From the NCBI GenBank assembly GCA_016210515.1, contig JACQTZ010000003.1, positions 1 through 64,000 on the forward strand: a stretch of DNA of 64,000 nucleotides, written 5' to 3'. Each line of letters begins with the position of its first letter. Position 1 is the first letter of the stretch. Position numbers and translations under genes: made by a program. The notes under the pieces were generated by a model. That model saw only the letters and a list, made by a program, of their open reading frames with translations. It searched no databases and had not been told where the DNA came from. This document shows positions 25,437 to 34,554 of the stretch, one piece after another. Origin of the DNA: Chloroflexota bacterium (GTDB lineage: Bacteria; Chloroflexota; Dehalococcoidia; UBA2985).

Positions 25437-27143
25437 TTACTCAATGGTACTGACGTTGCGGAGGATTTCCGACAGGGTAGTGATCCCTTGTTTGGCCTTC
25501 AGAAAACCCGCCTTCCGCAGGGGTATCAAGCCTTCGGCCTCCGCCCGCTGGCGGATCTCCTGCCCCGTGGTGCCGGTCCGGATGAGCCTGCGCACCTCTG
25601 GCGATACCGCCAGCACCTCGAAGACACCTGTCCGGCCAGAGTAGCCGGTCCAGTCGCAGAAGTTGCAGCCCTTACCCACGGAGAACTGTCCTGCCGTCTC
25701 CTCCATCTCCTGCTCGTAGACGATGCTCTCCATAGCCCCCGGCTCCGTCGGCTCAGCACAGTGGGGGCAGATCTTCCGCACCAGACGCTGAGCCACAGTG
25801 CCCAGTACACAGGTAGCCACCAGGTAGGGTTCAACCCCCATTTCAATGAGTCGTACAATGGCCGCGGCTGCATCGTTGCTGTGGATGGAGCCCATGACCA
25901 GGTGACCCGTCATGGCCGCATCCACTGCCGTTCGCGCCGTCTCCCCATCCCGGATCTCCCCTACCAGAATCACGTCGGGGTCCAGACGCATGATAGACTT
26001 GAGACCTGCGGCAAAATCGACACCCGCCTCCGGATTCACCTGAATCTGGTTCAACTGCTCCATGCGGATCTCCACCGGGTCCTCAATGGTCATGATGTTC
26101 CCCCGGCTGGACACCAGTTCTGTGACCGCCGCGTACAGGGTGGTGGTCTTGCCAGAGCCCGTGGGACCGGAAACCAGGAGCAGCCCGTGGGGCATGGACA
26201 GCAATTGACGAATCACCTGTAGAGGTGTGGAGTCCAGCCCCACCTCTTCCAGAGACACGACCCGACCCGTCCGGTCCAGGATTCGCATCACCATCATCTC
26301 TCCCCAGGAAGCGCCCACGGTGGCCACGCGAAAGTCCACTCGCCGTTCACCGAACTGCATGGAGAAGCTCCCGTCCTGGGGCCGCCGCTTCTCGGCGATG
26401 TCCAGGCCCGCCAGCACTTTGATCCTGGAGACCATACTTTCGTGCAGGGTAAGGGGCAACACGGCCCTCTGCTGCAATACACCATCCAGTCGGAAGAGTA
26501 CCCGGGCCGAGTCAGGCTGGGGAACCATGTGGATGTCCGATGCCTTCTGTTTCACCGCCTGCAAGGTCACCAACTCCATAGCCTGCACCGCGGGGAGCTC
26601 GGCCAGCGATCTCTCCATCTGTCCTGTTGCAGGCTGGGCCTCAAGGGCAGGGAGGCCAGTCACGGCTAGTCTGGCTACTTCCCCAGGGGGCTGAGGGCGT
26701 GCCACTGGCCCGGCGGCATAGCACCGGTCGATAAGGGCCTCCAGCCCTTCGCCCAGCGCCAGGGCAAACCGCACCTGACGCCCGGTCACAGAGGAGAGCT
26801 GAGAGGAAAGCTGGAAGTCATTGGGGCTTTTGGTGGCCACCCTCAGGGAGCCGTCGGTGGCGAAGCCAACCGGCAACACACGGTGCTGCCTGGCATACTG
26901 CTCCGGCAGCAGCTTCACCGCCTCTGGGTCTACCTCCATCTGTTTCAGGTCTACTACCGGCACCCGTAGCTGGAGTGAGAGAGCGGTGATAAGGCTCTCT
27001 CGGCCGATGAAGCGCAGGAGAACCAGTGCCTCCAGGAGGTCCCCTCCCCGCTGCCGCGCCTGCTCCAGTTGGGCTTCCGTGACGAAGCCGCCCTGCACCA
27101 GAGCCCGGGCCACGCGGTCTTCAAAACTCCCTACGTTGACCAT
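25437..27143 (-). CDS. pilB: Type IV pilus extension ATPase PilB (GspE family)
   Basis: A 568-residue secretion ATPase. The N-terminal MshEN domain is at about 1-140. The ATPase core has Walker A GPTGSGKT (326-333), the Asp box near 354, Walker B VILVGEIRDGE (391-401) and the His box around 413-421. A zinc site C459-x2-C462 and C493-x2-C496 is the usual PilB/GspE metal-binding insert. It powers pilus extension. No pilT retraction ATPase and no prepilin peptidase are in the window. Confidence 0.95.
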   Translation of the reverse strand: MVNVGSFEDRVARALVQGGFVTEAQLEQARQRGGDLLEALVLLRFIGRESLITALSLQLRVPVVDLKQMEVDPEAVKLLPEQYARQHRVLPVGFATDGSLRVATKSPNDFQLSSQLSSVTGRQVRFALALGEGLEALIDRCYAAGPVARPQPPGEVARLAVTGLPALEAQPATGQMERSLAELPAVQAMELVTLQAVKQKASDIHMVPQPDSARVLFRLDGVLQQRAVLPLTLHESMVSRIKVLAGLDIAEKRRPQDGSFSMQFGERRVDFRVATVGASWGEMMVMRILDRTGRVVSLEEVGLDSTPLQVIRQLLSMPHGLLLVSGPTGSGKTTTLYAAVTELVSSRGNIMTIEDPVEIRMEQLNQIQVNPEAGVDFAAGLKSIMRLDPDVILVGEIRDGETARTAVDAAMTGHLVMGSIHSNDAAAAIVRLIEMGVEPYLVATCVLGTVAQRLVRKICPHCAEPTEPGAMESIVYEQEMEETAGQFSVGKGCNFCDWTGYSGRTGVFEVLAVSPEVRRLIRTGTTGQEIRQRAEAEGLIPLRKAGFLKAKQGITTLSEILRNVSTIE

Positions 27144-27196
27144 TCTCTTTTAGCTCCCGCGGCATCGAAGACGGGTTTGTCTATGGACATCCCGTT

Positions 27197-28165
27197 CTAC
27201 ACCCTCCTCCCTGGTTCTTCCTGGGCTGGAGTGTTCATAACATCTGTGGCAAACGTTGCCAGATCTCGGATCTGTATCACCAGCCACGCATCTGCTGCTG
27301 CAGGGACCATTCCCCCCTCAACGGAAGGGAACCGCCGAAGTACCTCGTCTCGCAGCCCCAGCAGACGATTCTGCACCTCGTCGTAGTGGGCCAGGTCCGC
27401 TTGCAGAAGCCTGTTGAGAGCCGACACTTCCCTCTCACGATTAAGCACCATCTCCCTCTCTCTGAGTATGGATCTCCACCCTACATGATACAGCACACAT
27501 AGGGCAGTCCCGAGGGCTAAGGACATCAGAACCGCGCTTGCAAAGATGGCATTCCTGACAGAAGTCAAGTGGCGAGCATAAGGTGCATAAGATAGGTACA
27601 CCTCCAGAACGCCCGCGGGCGTCCCTGCTTCGCCGTACCATGTTACGGGGGCATACACCTCAATCAACTGTCCCAGGACACGCTCTTCAGGGAACTCGGA
27701 CTGATCGTTCACATCCCAAGCTTGCTGGCCCTGGATGGCCATACGATACTGCTCGTCATGCGGGTAGGACCTCCCTACTTGTGAAGGCATAGTGGAGTAG
27801 ATCACTCTGCCTTCACGGTTCCACAACCTAAGGCGCACCACATCATGTAGCACTGCGCTTTCTTTGAAGATCTGGTCCACCTCTTCATATCGCGTCCCCG
27901 TCATAGGCTGCACCATGTCCTCAGGACTCAGCTCCTTGAGGACAAAGGGCAGAGTTCTACCCACAATGTCTCGTATAGCTTCCTTCTGCACGGCTGACTC
28001 TATGGGGATACGTAGTGCGTAAGTCACCCCACTCCCCACCAAGACCATTACCGCACCAACCAGTAGAACACTCCGGATAAAGAGGTCATCGATAGATCGG
28101 CGAAAGATCCCCCTTCTCTTACCTATCCCAGACCCCTCGACTACCAGGCCCGTTCCCCGTCTCAA
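27197..28165 (-). CDS. Membrane sensor-like protein without catalytic output
   Basis: A 322-residue protein with two membrane helices (about 30-50 and 204-228) around an extracytoplasmic domain of about 150 residues that looks like a single Cache or similar ligand-sensing fold. After the second helix comes a charged coiled coil (about 231-280) and a short tail, with no HAMP signature, kinase, GGDEF or methyl-accepting domain. It is the first gene of the pilus locus and precedes pilB by 54 bp. The start is TTG at 28165 with AGAGG about 8 nt upstream. It may pass an external signal to PilB or to the receiver protein encoded downstream; this is speculation. Confidence 0.7.
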   Translation of the reverse strand: MRRGTGLVVEGSGIGKRRGIFRRSIDDLFIRSVLLVGAVMVLVGSGVTYALRIPIESAVQKEAIRDIVGRTLPFVLKELSPEDMVQPMTGTRYEEVDQIFKESAVLHDVVRLRLWNREGRVIYSTMPSQVGRSYPHDEQYRMAIQGQQAWDVNDQSEFPEERVLGQLIEVYAPVTWYGEAGTPAGVLEVYLSYAPYARHLTSVRNAIFASAVLMSLALGTALCVLYHVGWRSILREREMVLNREREVSALNRLLQADLAHYDEVQNRLLGLRDEVLRRFPSVEGGMVPAAADAWLVIQIRDLATFATDVMNTPAQEEPGRRV

Positions 28166-28517
28166 GATATCGCCTCTTTGTTAGATACATCATAGTCCAT
28201 CACCATGTGGGCACATAAGGGCAACAGAGTACAGAAGGGTCTGGACAAAGGGGATACAACTTCAGGGGATAAGCATTGTAGAAGGGCTATCGCGTGTGCG
28301 CCCACTAGCCGCAGGCTTTCGTTGCCAGGCACGCACGCATCAGCCATGAAGCTCACTAATCCCTTCAGCGCGCTTGGCTCTCTCACCCTCAGTTGAGAGC
28401 TTTGCCTGGCTCCGTGTCGCGCCGTAAAACACCGCTCTCACGCTCGGGGCGCGGCCAACGGTTTTAGCCTCGGCCCTCGCGCATTCCTTACCCAGCATGG
28501 CCTGCCTTTCGCTCTGG

Positions 28518-28556
28518 CTAGCACCACTTGTGCTAGTGTAAGCACAGCTTGCTTAC
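28518..28556. repeat. Two adjacent hairpins
   Basis: CTAGCAC (28518-28524) pairs with GTGCTAG (28530-28536). Directly next, GTAAGCA (28538-28544) pairs with TGCTTAC (28550-28556). Each has a 5-nt loop. A looser third pairing follows. The regular size suggests binding sites or structured RNA. Confidence 0.5.
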
Positions 28557-28630
28557 AAGTCAAGCTACGTTAGCCAGTAATTGAAGGCAAGTTTGAAGCT
28601 TACAGCCTGCCTTGCAGTAAGAGAAACGAT

Positions 28631-28664
28631 AACAAGGCGCACGCTACGTAGCGTGCGCCTTGTT
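28631..28664. terminator. Perfect 34-bp palindrome downstream of the AOR operon
   Basis: AACAAGGCGCACGCTAC (28631-28647) is followed without loop by its exact reverse complement to 28664. As RNA it is a strong hairpin ending in TTGTT on either strand. It lies 60 bp after the AOR stop codon, so a bidirectional terminator is likely. Confidence 0.65.
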
Positions 28665-28723
28665 CCTGCCGGGGGCGAGTTTGACACCCGCCCCTAGCAT
28701 TGCGGCCTTATTGGAAACTCCGT

Positions 28724-30625
28724 CTATCTTGCGGGCTGGAGGGACATGCGCTCTGACGCCCAGCCGATGCCCAGGGATTGCAGCTTCTCCTCGGTTGGCA
28801 CCCCTGTCTCAGTATCCCAGCCCATCATTCCGTAGTAGGTTTGAATGGCGTTCTTCATGGCCTCGGGGTCGATAGCCGTGTTCTTGAGCGCACCGCGGGG
28901 AGTCGGATGGAAGAACCGCTCGGGGAGCCAGTCGTCAGCGGCCGTGAGGCCCTCTCGCATGTTGAATGCTCGCGCCATGGTAATCATCCGTTCGCCCACT
29001 GCCAGGGCTTCCACCGTGGTGTAGTCCCAGCCGGTCAGCGCCCGCAGCAGGTCCACGTGTTGATGAAGGGTCCACGGCACGAAGGAGCACATGGCCAGAG
29101 AGTCGGCGAACATTCTTTGCTGGTGGGAGCTTTTGACCATGGCAACCTTGGCAGGGCCCAGGTCGTTGGCCGGAAGGGGGTCCATGTGACCCAGGGCACG
29201 GACGGAGTTCATTCCAGCCCCTTCCTGAGTAACCATGGTGTCGTGGAGGCCGGCTCCGTGGTCGGCCCCGTTGGCCTGAACAGCGTACATGAGGCCCAAG
29301 CCCTGCTTCAGCCTCGGCTCGTGCATGCCGAACTCCACGCCTTTGACCTGCATGGCGAAGGCCTCTGCCCCGCGTCCGATGCGCTGGGCCGCCCCGCGGC
29401 TACCCTCGGCCAGAATATCGCCTATGCCCTCGCGGCGAGCGATGAGCTCGATGACCTGGAGCATGGCCTCAGCATTGCCAAAACGGAGGTCCAGGCCGTT
29501 GGTGTCGCTGGGCGTCAGTATCTCCTCCTGGACACACTCCATAGCAAAGGCAATGGTGCCGCCCGTGGAGATGGTGTCCAGGGAGTAGAGGGAGCAGAGC
29601 TCGTTGGCCTTGCAGATGGCGTTGATGTCGTCTACTCCTAACATCGATCCAAAGGCACCCAGGGTCTCGTATTCAGGCCCGCCGTTCCTTCGATCCACCT
29701 TGTAGGACTCGGTCTCCAACTCCACCACCTTCTTGCACCGAACCTGGCACGCCGGACATGCGTCCATTCCCACCCGCACTGTGTCCCTGATGACATCGGC
29801 GGTGATCTTCGCCACCTCTTCAAAGGAACCGTCACCCCAGTTGCGGACGGGCAGGTTGCCCTGGGCGTTGCCGCCCACCATGCCCGCGGCACCACCTGTC
29901 CCCAGGGCGTGCATGTTTCCAGCACCGCCCAGGTTCATGTAGTTGTTGTTCATCCACCGGGCCATCTCCAGGAGTTTAGCCTGGTCCGCTGCCTGGGGTA
30001 TCCTCCGCCCCTTCACAGCAACGCTCTTGAGGTTCTTGGAGCCCATCACCGCCCCCACGCCACCGCGCCCCGCAGCGTTCCGCAGGTCGGTGATGACACA
30101 TGCAAAGCGCACCAGGTTCTCTCCGCCGGGGCCGATGGTCGCCGTGCGTACGAACCGCTCCCCCAGCTCGGCCTCGATGGCGTCCTGGGTCTCCAGCACT
30201 GTCTTGCCCCACAGGGAACTGGCATCCCGTATCTCCACCTCACCATCGTGGATCCAGAGGTAGACCGGCCTGTCTGCCCTCCCCTCCACAATCAGCGCGT
30301 CAAACCCTGCCTTCTTCAGCTCCGCGCCAAAGAAGCCTCCCACGTCGCTCTTGACCAGGCCACCAGTCAGGGGCGACTTGGCGCCGATGGAGTTTCGAGA
30401 TGCTCCAGGCACCGGTGTCCCCGTCATAGGCCCCAGCCCGAAGACCAGGATGTTGTCCGGAGACAGGGCATCGGCCCCCGGTTTCATCTCCTTTAGCAGG
30501 TAGTAAGCGATGAGAGCGGCACCGCCCAGATACTTCCTGTAGAACAGGTCGCCAGGCTCATCCACCGACACACTGCGATTCGTCAGGTTAACTCTAAGGA
30601 TTTTGTTAGCTATCCCCTGTACCAT
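28724..30625 (-). CDS. Aldehyde:ferredoxin oxidoreductase family protein (AOR1)
   Basis: A 633-residue tungsten-bis-pterin oxidoreductase. Domain 1 (AOR_N, about 1-205) is followed by domains 2 and 3. The [4Fe-4S] ligands are CPACQVRC (about 288-295) and a late Cys in LAMCSF (about 512). Pterin-binding segments such as AGRGGVGAVMGSKNLK (about 180-195) are clear. It oxidises an aldehyde, or reduces an acid, with ferredoxin; the substrate is unknown. It overlaps the end of the moaD-like gene by 16 bp, and its GGAGG lies inside that gene. Confidence 0.92.
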   Translation of the reverse strand: MVQGIANKILRVNLTNRSVSVDEPGDLFYRKYLGGAALIAYYLLKEMKPGADALSPDNILVFGLGPMTGTPVPGASRNSIGAKSPLTGGLVKSDVGGFFGAELKKAGFDALIVEGRADRPVYLWIHDGEVEIRDASSLWGKTVLETQDAIEAELGERFVRTATIGPGGENLVRFACVITDLRNAAGRGGVGAVMGSKNLKSVAVKGRRIPQAADQAKLLEMARWMNNNYMNLGGAGNMHALGTGGAAGMVGGNAQGNLPVRNWGDGSFEEVAKITADVIRDTVRVGMDACPACQVRCKKVVELETESYKVDRRNGGPEYETLGAFGSMLGVDDINAICKANELCSLYSLDTISTGGTIAFAMECVQEEILTPSDTNGLDLRFGNAEAMLQVIELIARREGIGDILAEGSRGAAQRIGRGAEAFAMQVKGVEFGMHEPRLKQGLGLMYAVQANGADHGAGLHDTMVTQEGAGMNSVRALGHMDPLPANDLGPAKVAMVKSSHQQRMFADSLAMCSFVPWTLHQHVDLLRALTGWDYTTVEALAVGERMITMARAFNMREGLTAADDWLPERFFHPTPRGALKNTAIDPEAMKNAIQTYYGMMGWDTETGVPTEEKLQSLGIGWASERMSLQPAR

Positions 30626-30894
30626 CTCATACCCTCCATCAGTGAACGTTCCAGATGTTCGTTACCCCCGGTAATGGGTGGAAACACCAGCAGAACCGAT
30701 CCCTCGGAAACCGTGTCCGAAAGGCTGGCCAGCGTGCCATCCAGGCTGGCATTCCAGGGTTCATACAGGTCTATCCCCACCTTGAGCAGCGCTTCCTCCA
30801 CGGTACACCCCTCCTCCACCTCCAACTCCACCCTGCCTTCTCCGCCCTGGACAAACCGTTGAAGCGTGCCCAGCACCTCCACGACCACGCGCAT
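30610..30894 (-). CDS. MoaD/ThiS-family ubiquitin-like protein with C-terminal extension
   Basis: A 94-residue beta-grasp protein of the sulfur-carrier type used for molybdo- or tungstopterin synthesis. The family end FPPITGG falls at residues 71-77, but 17 further residues (NEHLERSLMEG...) follow. Normal MoaD and ThiS end at Gly-Gly, which must be free for adenylation. The protein is therefore either processed, or the extension is tolerated because the Gly-Gly is not used. The extension covers the ribosome site and start of AOR1. It lies between two AOR genes in one operon. Confidence 0.85.
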   Translation of the reverse strand: MRVVVEVLGTLQRFVQGGEGRVELEVEEGCTVEEALLKVGIDLYEPWNASLDGTLASLSDTVSEGSVLLVFPPITGGNEHLERSLMEGMRWYRG

Positions 30895-30976
30895 TCCTCA
30901 GACTCCAATCTGGGGGCCTTAACCCAATTATCCTGGACGCCCCCTTTGGTGTCAATCAGGTCTTATCCTCTCAGGT

Positions 30977-32857
30977 CTAGTGCCACAGGTCAGCGACCAC
31001 ACCCTCCAGCCCCAGACCCCGCAGGGTTTGGGGAAGGGGCCTGCTGGTCTCGACGTCCCACCCCATTTGCCTGTAATAGTCACGCACCATCTGGTCCCAA
31101 TGGGGCATAATGCTCACGCCCTGGGCCACACCATCCACGGGGGTGGAGCCGTATCTGGGCGATGGCCGGTCCAGCTCGGGGCCGATGCCGTGGCGCAGAT
31201 TGAAGGCTCTCAGCAGGTTGACGGCACGGCGGCCTACCTGCATGGCTTCTTCAAAGGTGAAGTCCCATCCTGTGGCCGCTTGAACCGCCTCACAGAGAAG
31301 CGGCATATCGGTACGGGTGTTGAAGTTGCACACCCCCAGCGAGTCCTGGAACTGCCCGGCACCCTGGGGAACGGCAAGGCCGTTAACCACGTCTTGGGGA
31401 TCAAAGGTTTTTTCGGGTGGAAGGCCAAAGAGCGCTCTGTTCTGCAATCCTCCTGCCTCACCGCTGCCGGTGCCGGTACTGGAGAGGCAGGTAGCGAACA
31501 TGGTGGGCCAGCGGACGCGGTGGTCGTGGGTCTGAGGGGTATTCCCCTTCATGGAGTGGATAGCCATGTTGGGGGCTTCACCACCAATGAGCCTGGCGGC
31601 GCGCATGGTGCCCTCGGCCAGGGTGTTGCCAAACCCCTCACGATGGGCGATCTTACTCAGCATAGCTCGGGTGGCCTCGGCGTTGCCCCAGGTCATCTCC
31701 AGGCCATCGGTGTCCTCCCGGTTGATAACGCCCTTCTCGTAGCACTCCATCACCAGGGCCATGAGCCACCCCATCTCATTGCTCTCGAAGCCCCATCGCT
31801 CAACGTCGTTGGCCAGCACAAAGGTGGCGTTTGCGTCTGTCTGCCCGGTGACAGGGCCCCAGGAGGCCCAGTCTTCGTACTCTGGCTCTTCCCCTATCTC
31901 CCCCTCGTAAGGACCCTCGGTGACCCTCATAAGATGGCAGTGGTGGAGCTGGCAGGCCCAGCAAGGACTGGGTTTGGGGTCGAAGTGGCTCCGGATATAC
32001 TCGGCGGTGTACCTCTCCAGGTTCTCGGGGGATATCTGGTATGTGTTGGTGGTGTAGTTCTTGACGGGAAGCCAACCCCCCGGCCCGGCTGAGCGGGTCA
32101 CCCCCTGGAGAGTACCCCAGTTGTAGGTGTCCAGGGTTGCACTGCCTCCCTTTACCTTCTCCAGAAACCTGCGAGACACCTCCGTAAGAAGCCGGGAATC
32201 GTGGACGGCAACCCGCCGTCTGCTGCGCTCCACGGCGATAGCCTTGAGCTTCTTGGAGCCCATGACGGCACCGGTGCCGTTGTGGCCCGCCGCGTGGCCC
32301 TTGTCGCCACAGACAGCGGCAAACCTTACCAGGTTCTCTCCGGCGAGGCCGACACAGAAGACGCTCATCTCGCGCTCCCCTTTGCCAAGCTCCGCCTTGA
32401 TGACATCACCTGTCTCCCAGGTGTCCTTGCCCATAAGGTGACTGGCATCCCGAAGCTCTGCGCCACCATCGTGGACGTGCAGGTAGAGCCATCGAGTGGC
32501 CGCTCCCTGGACGACGATAGCCTCGTAGCCACAGAATCTCAGGAAAGCGCCGAGAAAGCCATTCGCCTGGGTGGCAGTAGCACCGCCAGTGAGCGCGCCC
32601 TTGGTTATCACAGAGAAGGTGCCGGACCCGCCTATGGAGGTCCCACCCAGAGGCCCCGTGGCAAGGATAAGACGGTTGTCCGGGTCTGACCACTGGACTC
32701 CTGGAGCAACCTCATTGTAGAGAATCTTGATTCCCAGGCCTGTGCCACCTATGTAGGCCCTGAGGGTAGCCTCATCCAGTGGCTCGTCCCACACACGCTG
32801 GGTAGTCATATCCACCCGAAGCAGCTTGCCCGCGTATCCTTTAATGGTTGACGCCAT
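30977..32857 (-). CDS. Aldehyde:ferredoxin oxidoreductase family protein (AOR2)
   Basis: A 626-residue AOR family enzyme, first gene of the AOR-moaD-AOR operon. It has GLGIKILYNEV, GGSGTFSV and GHNGTGAVMGSKKLK in the pterin-binding N-terminal half. The cluster motif is CWACQLHHC (C-x2-C-x4-C), one residue longer than the CxxCxxxC of AOR1. The late Cys is in LGVCNFN. It is clearly paralogous to AOR1 but distant, so the substrates probably differ. AAGGAGG with 7-nt spacing supports the ATG at 32857. Confidence 0.9.
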   Translation of the reverse strand: MASTIKGYAGKLLRVDMTTQRVWDEPLDEATLRAYIGGTGLGIKILYNEVAPGVQWSDPDNRLILATGPLGGTSIGGSGTFSVITKGALTGGATATQANGFLGAFLRFCGYEAIVVQGAATRWLYLHVHDGGAELRDASHLMGKDTWETGDVIKAELGKGEREMSVFCVGLAGENLVRFAAVCGDKGHAAGHNGTGAVMGSKKLKAIAVERSRRRVAVHDSRLLTEVSRRFLEKVKGGSATLDTYNWGTLQGVTRSAGPGGWLPVKNYTTNTYQISPENLERYTAEYIRSHFDPKPSPCWACQLHHCHLMRVTEGPYEGEIGEEPEYEDWASWGPVTGQTDANATFVLANDVERWGFESNEMGWLMALVMECYEKGVINREDTDGLEMTWGNAEATRAMLSKIAHREGFGNTLAEGTMRAARLIGGEAPNMAIHSMKGNTPQTHDHRVRWPTMFATCLSSTGTGSGEAGGLQNRALFGLPPEKTFDPQDVVNGLAVPQGAGQFQDSLGVCNFNTRTDMPLLCEAVQAATGWDFTFEEAMQVGRRAVNLLRAFNLRHGIGPELDRPSPRYGSTPVDGVAQGVSIMPHWDQMVRDYYRQMGWDVETSRPLPQTLRGLGLEGVVADLWH

Positions 32858-33088
32858 AGTGGGAACCTCCTTGACGTGGGGATTTCTCAGGTTAGATTGC
32901 TTGCACACATAGGTGCAGCACAATCTGTATGCATTGGACAATAGCACCATCTCCCCACACGGTCAAGGACTCTCTTGTTGCCCTTGGAGTCGCCCTGTAA
33001 GATTGTAGTAAGCGCGCTGGTCTAGGCTTATCGCAATGGTCAAGTCAAGCGCATGTATGAGTCACCCAACAAGAGAAGGAGGAAACCC

Positions 33089-33295
33089 ATGGCAGTAAAG
33101 ATACTCATCAAGGAGACGGGAGAGACCATCACAGGCAAGTTTGCGTCCCTGGAGGCCGACACGGTTGGCCTCTTCTCAGGCATCATGTCCGACAAGAAGG
33201 GCGGCTTCAGAGGCTGCGGGAAAAAGCGGGTCTTCGAAGCGGCCGCCGTCACGGTGACGGCCGACGATCCCTCTAAGGAGCTCAAGCGGCGTTAA
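33089..33295 (+). CDS. Small hypothetical protein
   Basis: A 68-residue basic protein beginning MAVKILIKETGETI with a GGFRGCGKKRVF segment in the middle. I do not recognise a family. AGAAGGAGG with good spacing precedes the ATG at 33089. It lies 18 bp before the YwiC-like gene and may be cotranscribed with it. The 230 bp upstream, shared with the divergent AOR operon, should hold both promoters. Confidence 0.65.
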   Translation: MAVKILIKETGETITGKFASLEADTVGLFSGIMSDKKGGFRGCGKKRVFEAAAVTVTADDPSKELKRR

Positions 33296-33312
33296 GAGGC
33301 TCGTGCTCGTAG

Positions 33313-34221
33313 ATGAACCACCTAGCACAGCAATCCTCCAGACAGCCAGGCCACAGCTCTGGCAAGTGGCCGCCACGCCTGGTCGTGCCTCGCGAGCATG
33401 GAGCATGGGCCATGTGGGTCGTGCCCGGAGTGGTGGGAGCCACGCTGGCGCGAGTGATCCCGCTGCCGCTAGCAGGCAATCCTCTAGCCGTTCTGCTTTT
33501 GATGATTGCCGCCCTCATGTTATTCTTCGGACGTTATCCCTTCTCGGTCTGGGCCCGCTCAAGGACCGGAAGTTTTCCCCTTCGCGCAGTCTCGTTCAAT
33601 CTAGTCCTTGGCCTGGGAGGACTCGCGCTCGCCACCGGCCTAGCCGCGGTATATCAGCGATGGGCCTTGTTCGGGCTCGGGGCACTCGCCACTCTCATCA
33701 TGGCCCTCCATCTAAAGCTGGTGACGACTCAGCATGAGCGGAGCATTGTAGCAGAGTTCCTGGGCATCGCGGGCCTGGGATTGACAGGGCCTGCCGCCTA
33801 CTACACCGCCAGCGGAGCCATAGACACTCGGGCCGCCCTGTCGTGGCTGCTGCCAGCCCTGTTCTTTGGCACCAGCGTTTTCGCCGTCAAGCTGCGGGTT
33901 GAAGGCTATGGCCGCACAAAGGCCGGAAAACCGCTGGGAGGGTTGATAGCGGGTCTGGCGGGCTACCAGGCCACGGCAATAATGGTGGTTGCATTGCTGG
34001 TATTCCTGGACATGGTGCCACCTTGGGTCGTCGTCGCTTACATACCCGTCACAGTCCAGGCAATTCGGCTGGCCCGCGACCTGAAAATGCCCCCCAATCT
34101 CAAGCGGCTGGGCCTGTTATGGGTCGCCCATTCGCTTCTCTTCACCCTTCTACTCATCGCGCTGTGGGACGCCGAGCTTTACGCCTGGTTCATTCTGGCG
34201 GTTCTACTTCCTTGCTGTTGA
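33313..34221 (+). CDS. YwiC-like integral membrane protein
   Basis: A 302-residue protein with about eight hydrophobic helices and the family signature PREHGAWAMW (about 26-35). YwiC is found near nitrate-respiration genes in Bacillus, but its biochemical function is not known. Here the neighbours give no such link. Confidence 0.85.
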   Translation: MNHLAQQSSRQPGHSSGKWPPRLVVPREHGAWAMWVVPGVVGATLARVIPLPLAGNPLAVLLLMIAALMLFFGRYPFSVWARSRTGSFPLRAVSFNLVLGLGGLALATGLAAVYQRWALFGLGALATLIMALHLKLVTTQHERSIVAEFLGIAGLGLTGPAAYYTASGAIDTRAALSWLLPALFFGTSVFAVKLRVEGYGRTKAGKPLGGLIAGLAGYQATAIMVVALLVFLDMVPPWVVVAYIPVTVQAIRLARDLKMPPNLKRLGLLWVAHSLLFTLLLIALWDAELYAWFILAVLLPCC

Positions 34222-34356
34222 TGATGTCATCGGTATTCAGATGACAAGCACTGGCGTGAAGGGGCAAAACCTGCCGATGGTTTCCGTCAGAGTGGGAGTG
34301 CAACCCCCACGACAAGCCAGCCTAAGAGGGTGTTTCTCAAGCTGAGGAAGGCCCCC

Positions 34357-34459
34357 CATCACTTCGGCAAGCTCAGTGCAGGCTCTAACCTTCCCCCGCG
34401 AGCAGGGGAAGGGATTTCTCTCCCCCGTGCAATGAGGGAGAGTCAGAGAGGGGGTAGAC
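34357..34459. repeat. Double-hairpin G/C-run repeat (family A)
   Basis: CTTCCCCCGCGAGCAGGGGAAG and CTCTCCCCC...GAGGGAGAGT, preceded by CTTCGGCAAGCTCAGTGCAG, a close match to 3661-3765. It occupies most of the 333-bp space between the YwiC-like gene and the zinc-ribbon gene. Confidence 0.75.
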
Positions 34460-34554
34460 AATCCGCAATGTAGTGCATCCCTTTGAAAACACCCTCTAGA
34501 GAAGGGGCCTTTAGCGCGGATCGCGCGTCGAGCGAGTTCCTTGCACGCCTCTCT

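Larger units (their letters stand above)
28166..28723. other. Gene-free region between pilus and AOR loci
   Basis: 558 bp with no convincing gene. A weak 74-codon frame on the minus strand (28162-28386) is not supported by composition. The region should hold the promoter of the pilus locus and the end of the AOR operon. It contains adjacent hairpins (28518-28556) and a perfect palindrome (28631-28664). Confidence 0.6.

Noticed and set aside
28162..28386. 74-codon frame on the minus strand before the pilus sensor gene
   Set aside because: No ribosome site or family resemblance; composition like non-coding DNA. The TTGA overlap with the sensor start is noted but weak.
30977..32092. Long plus-strand frame opposite AOR2
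   Set aside because: Shadow of a high-GC AOR gene; no domains.
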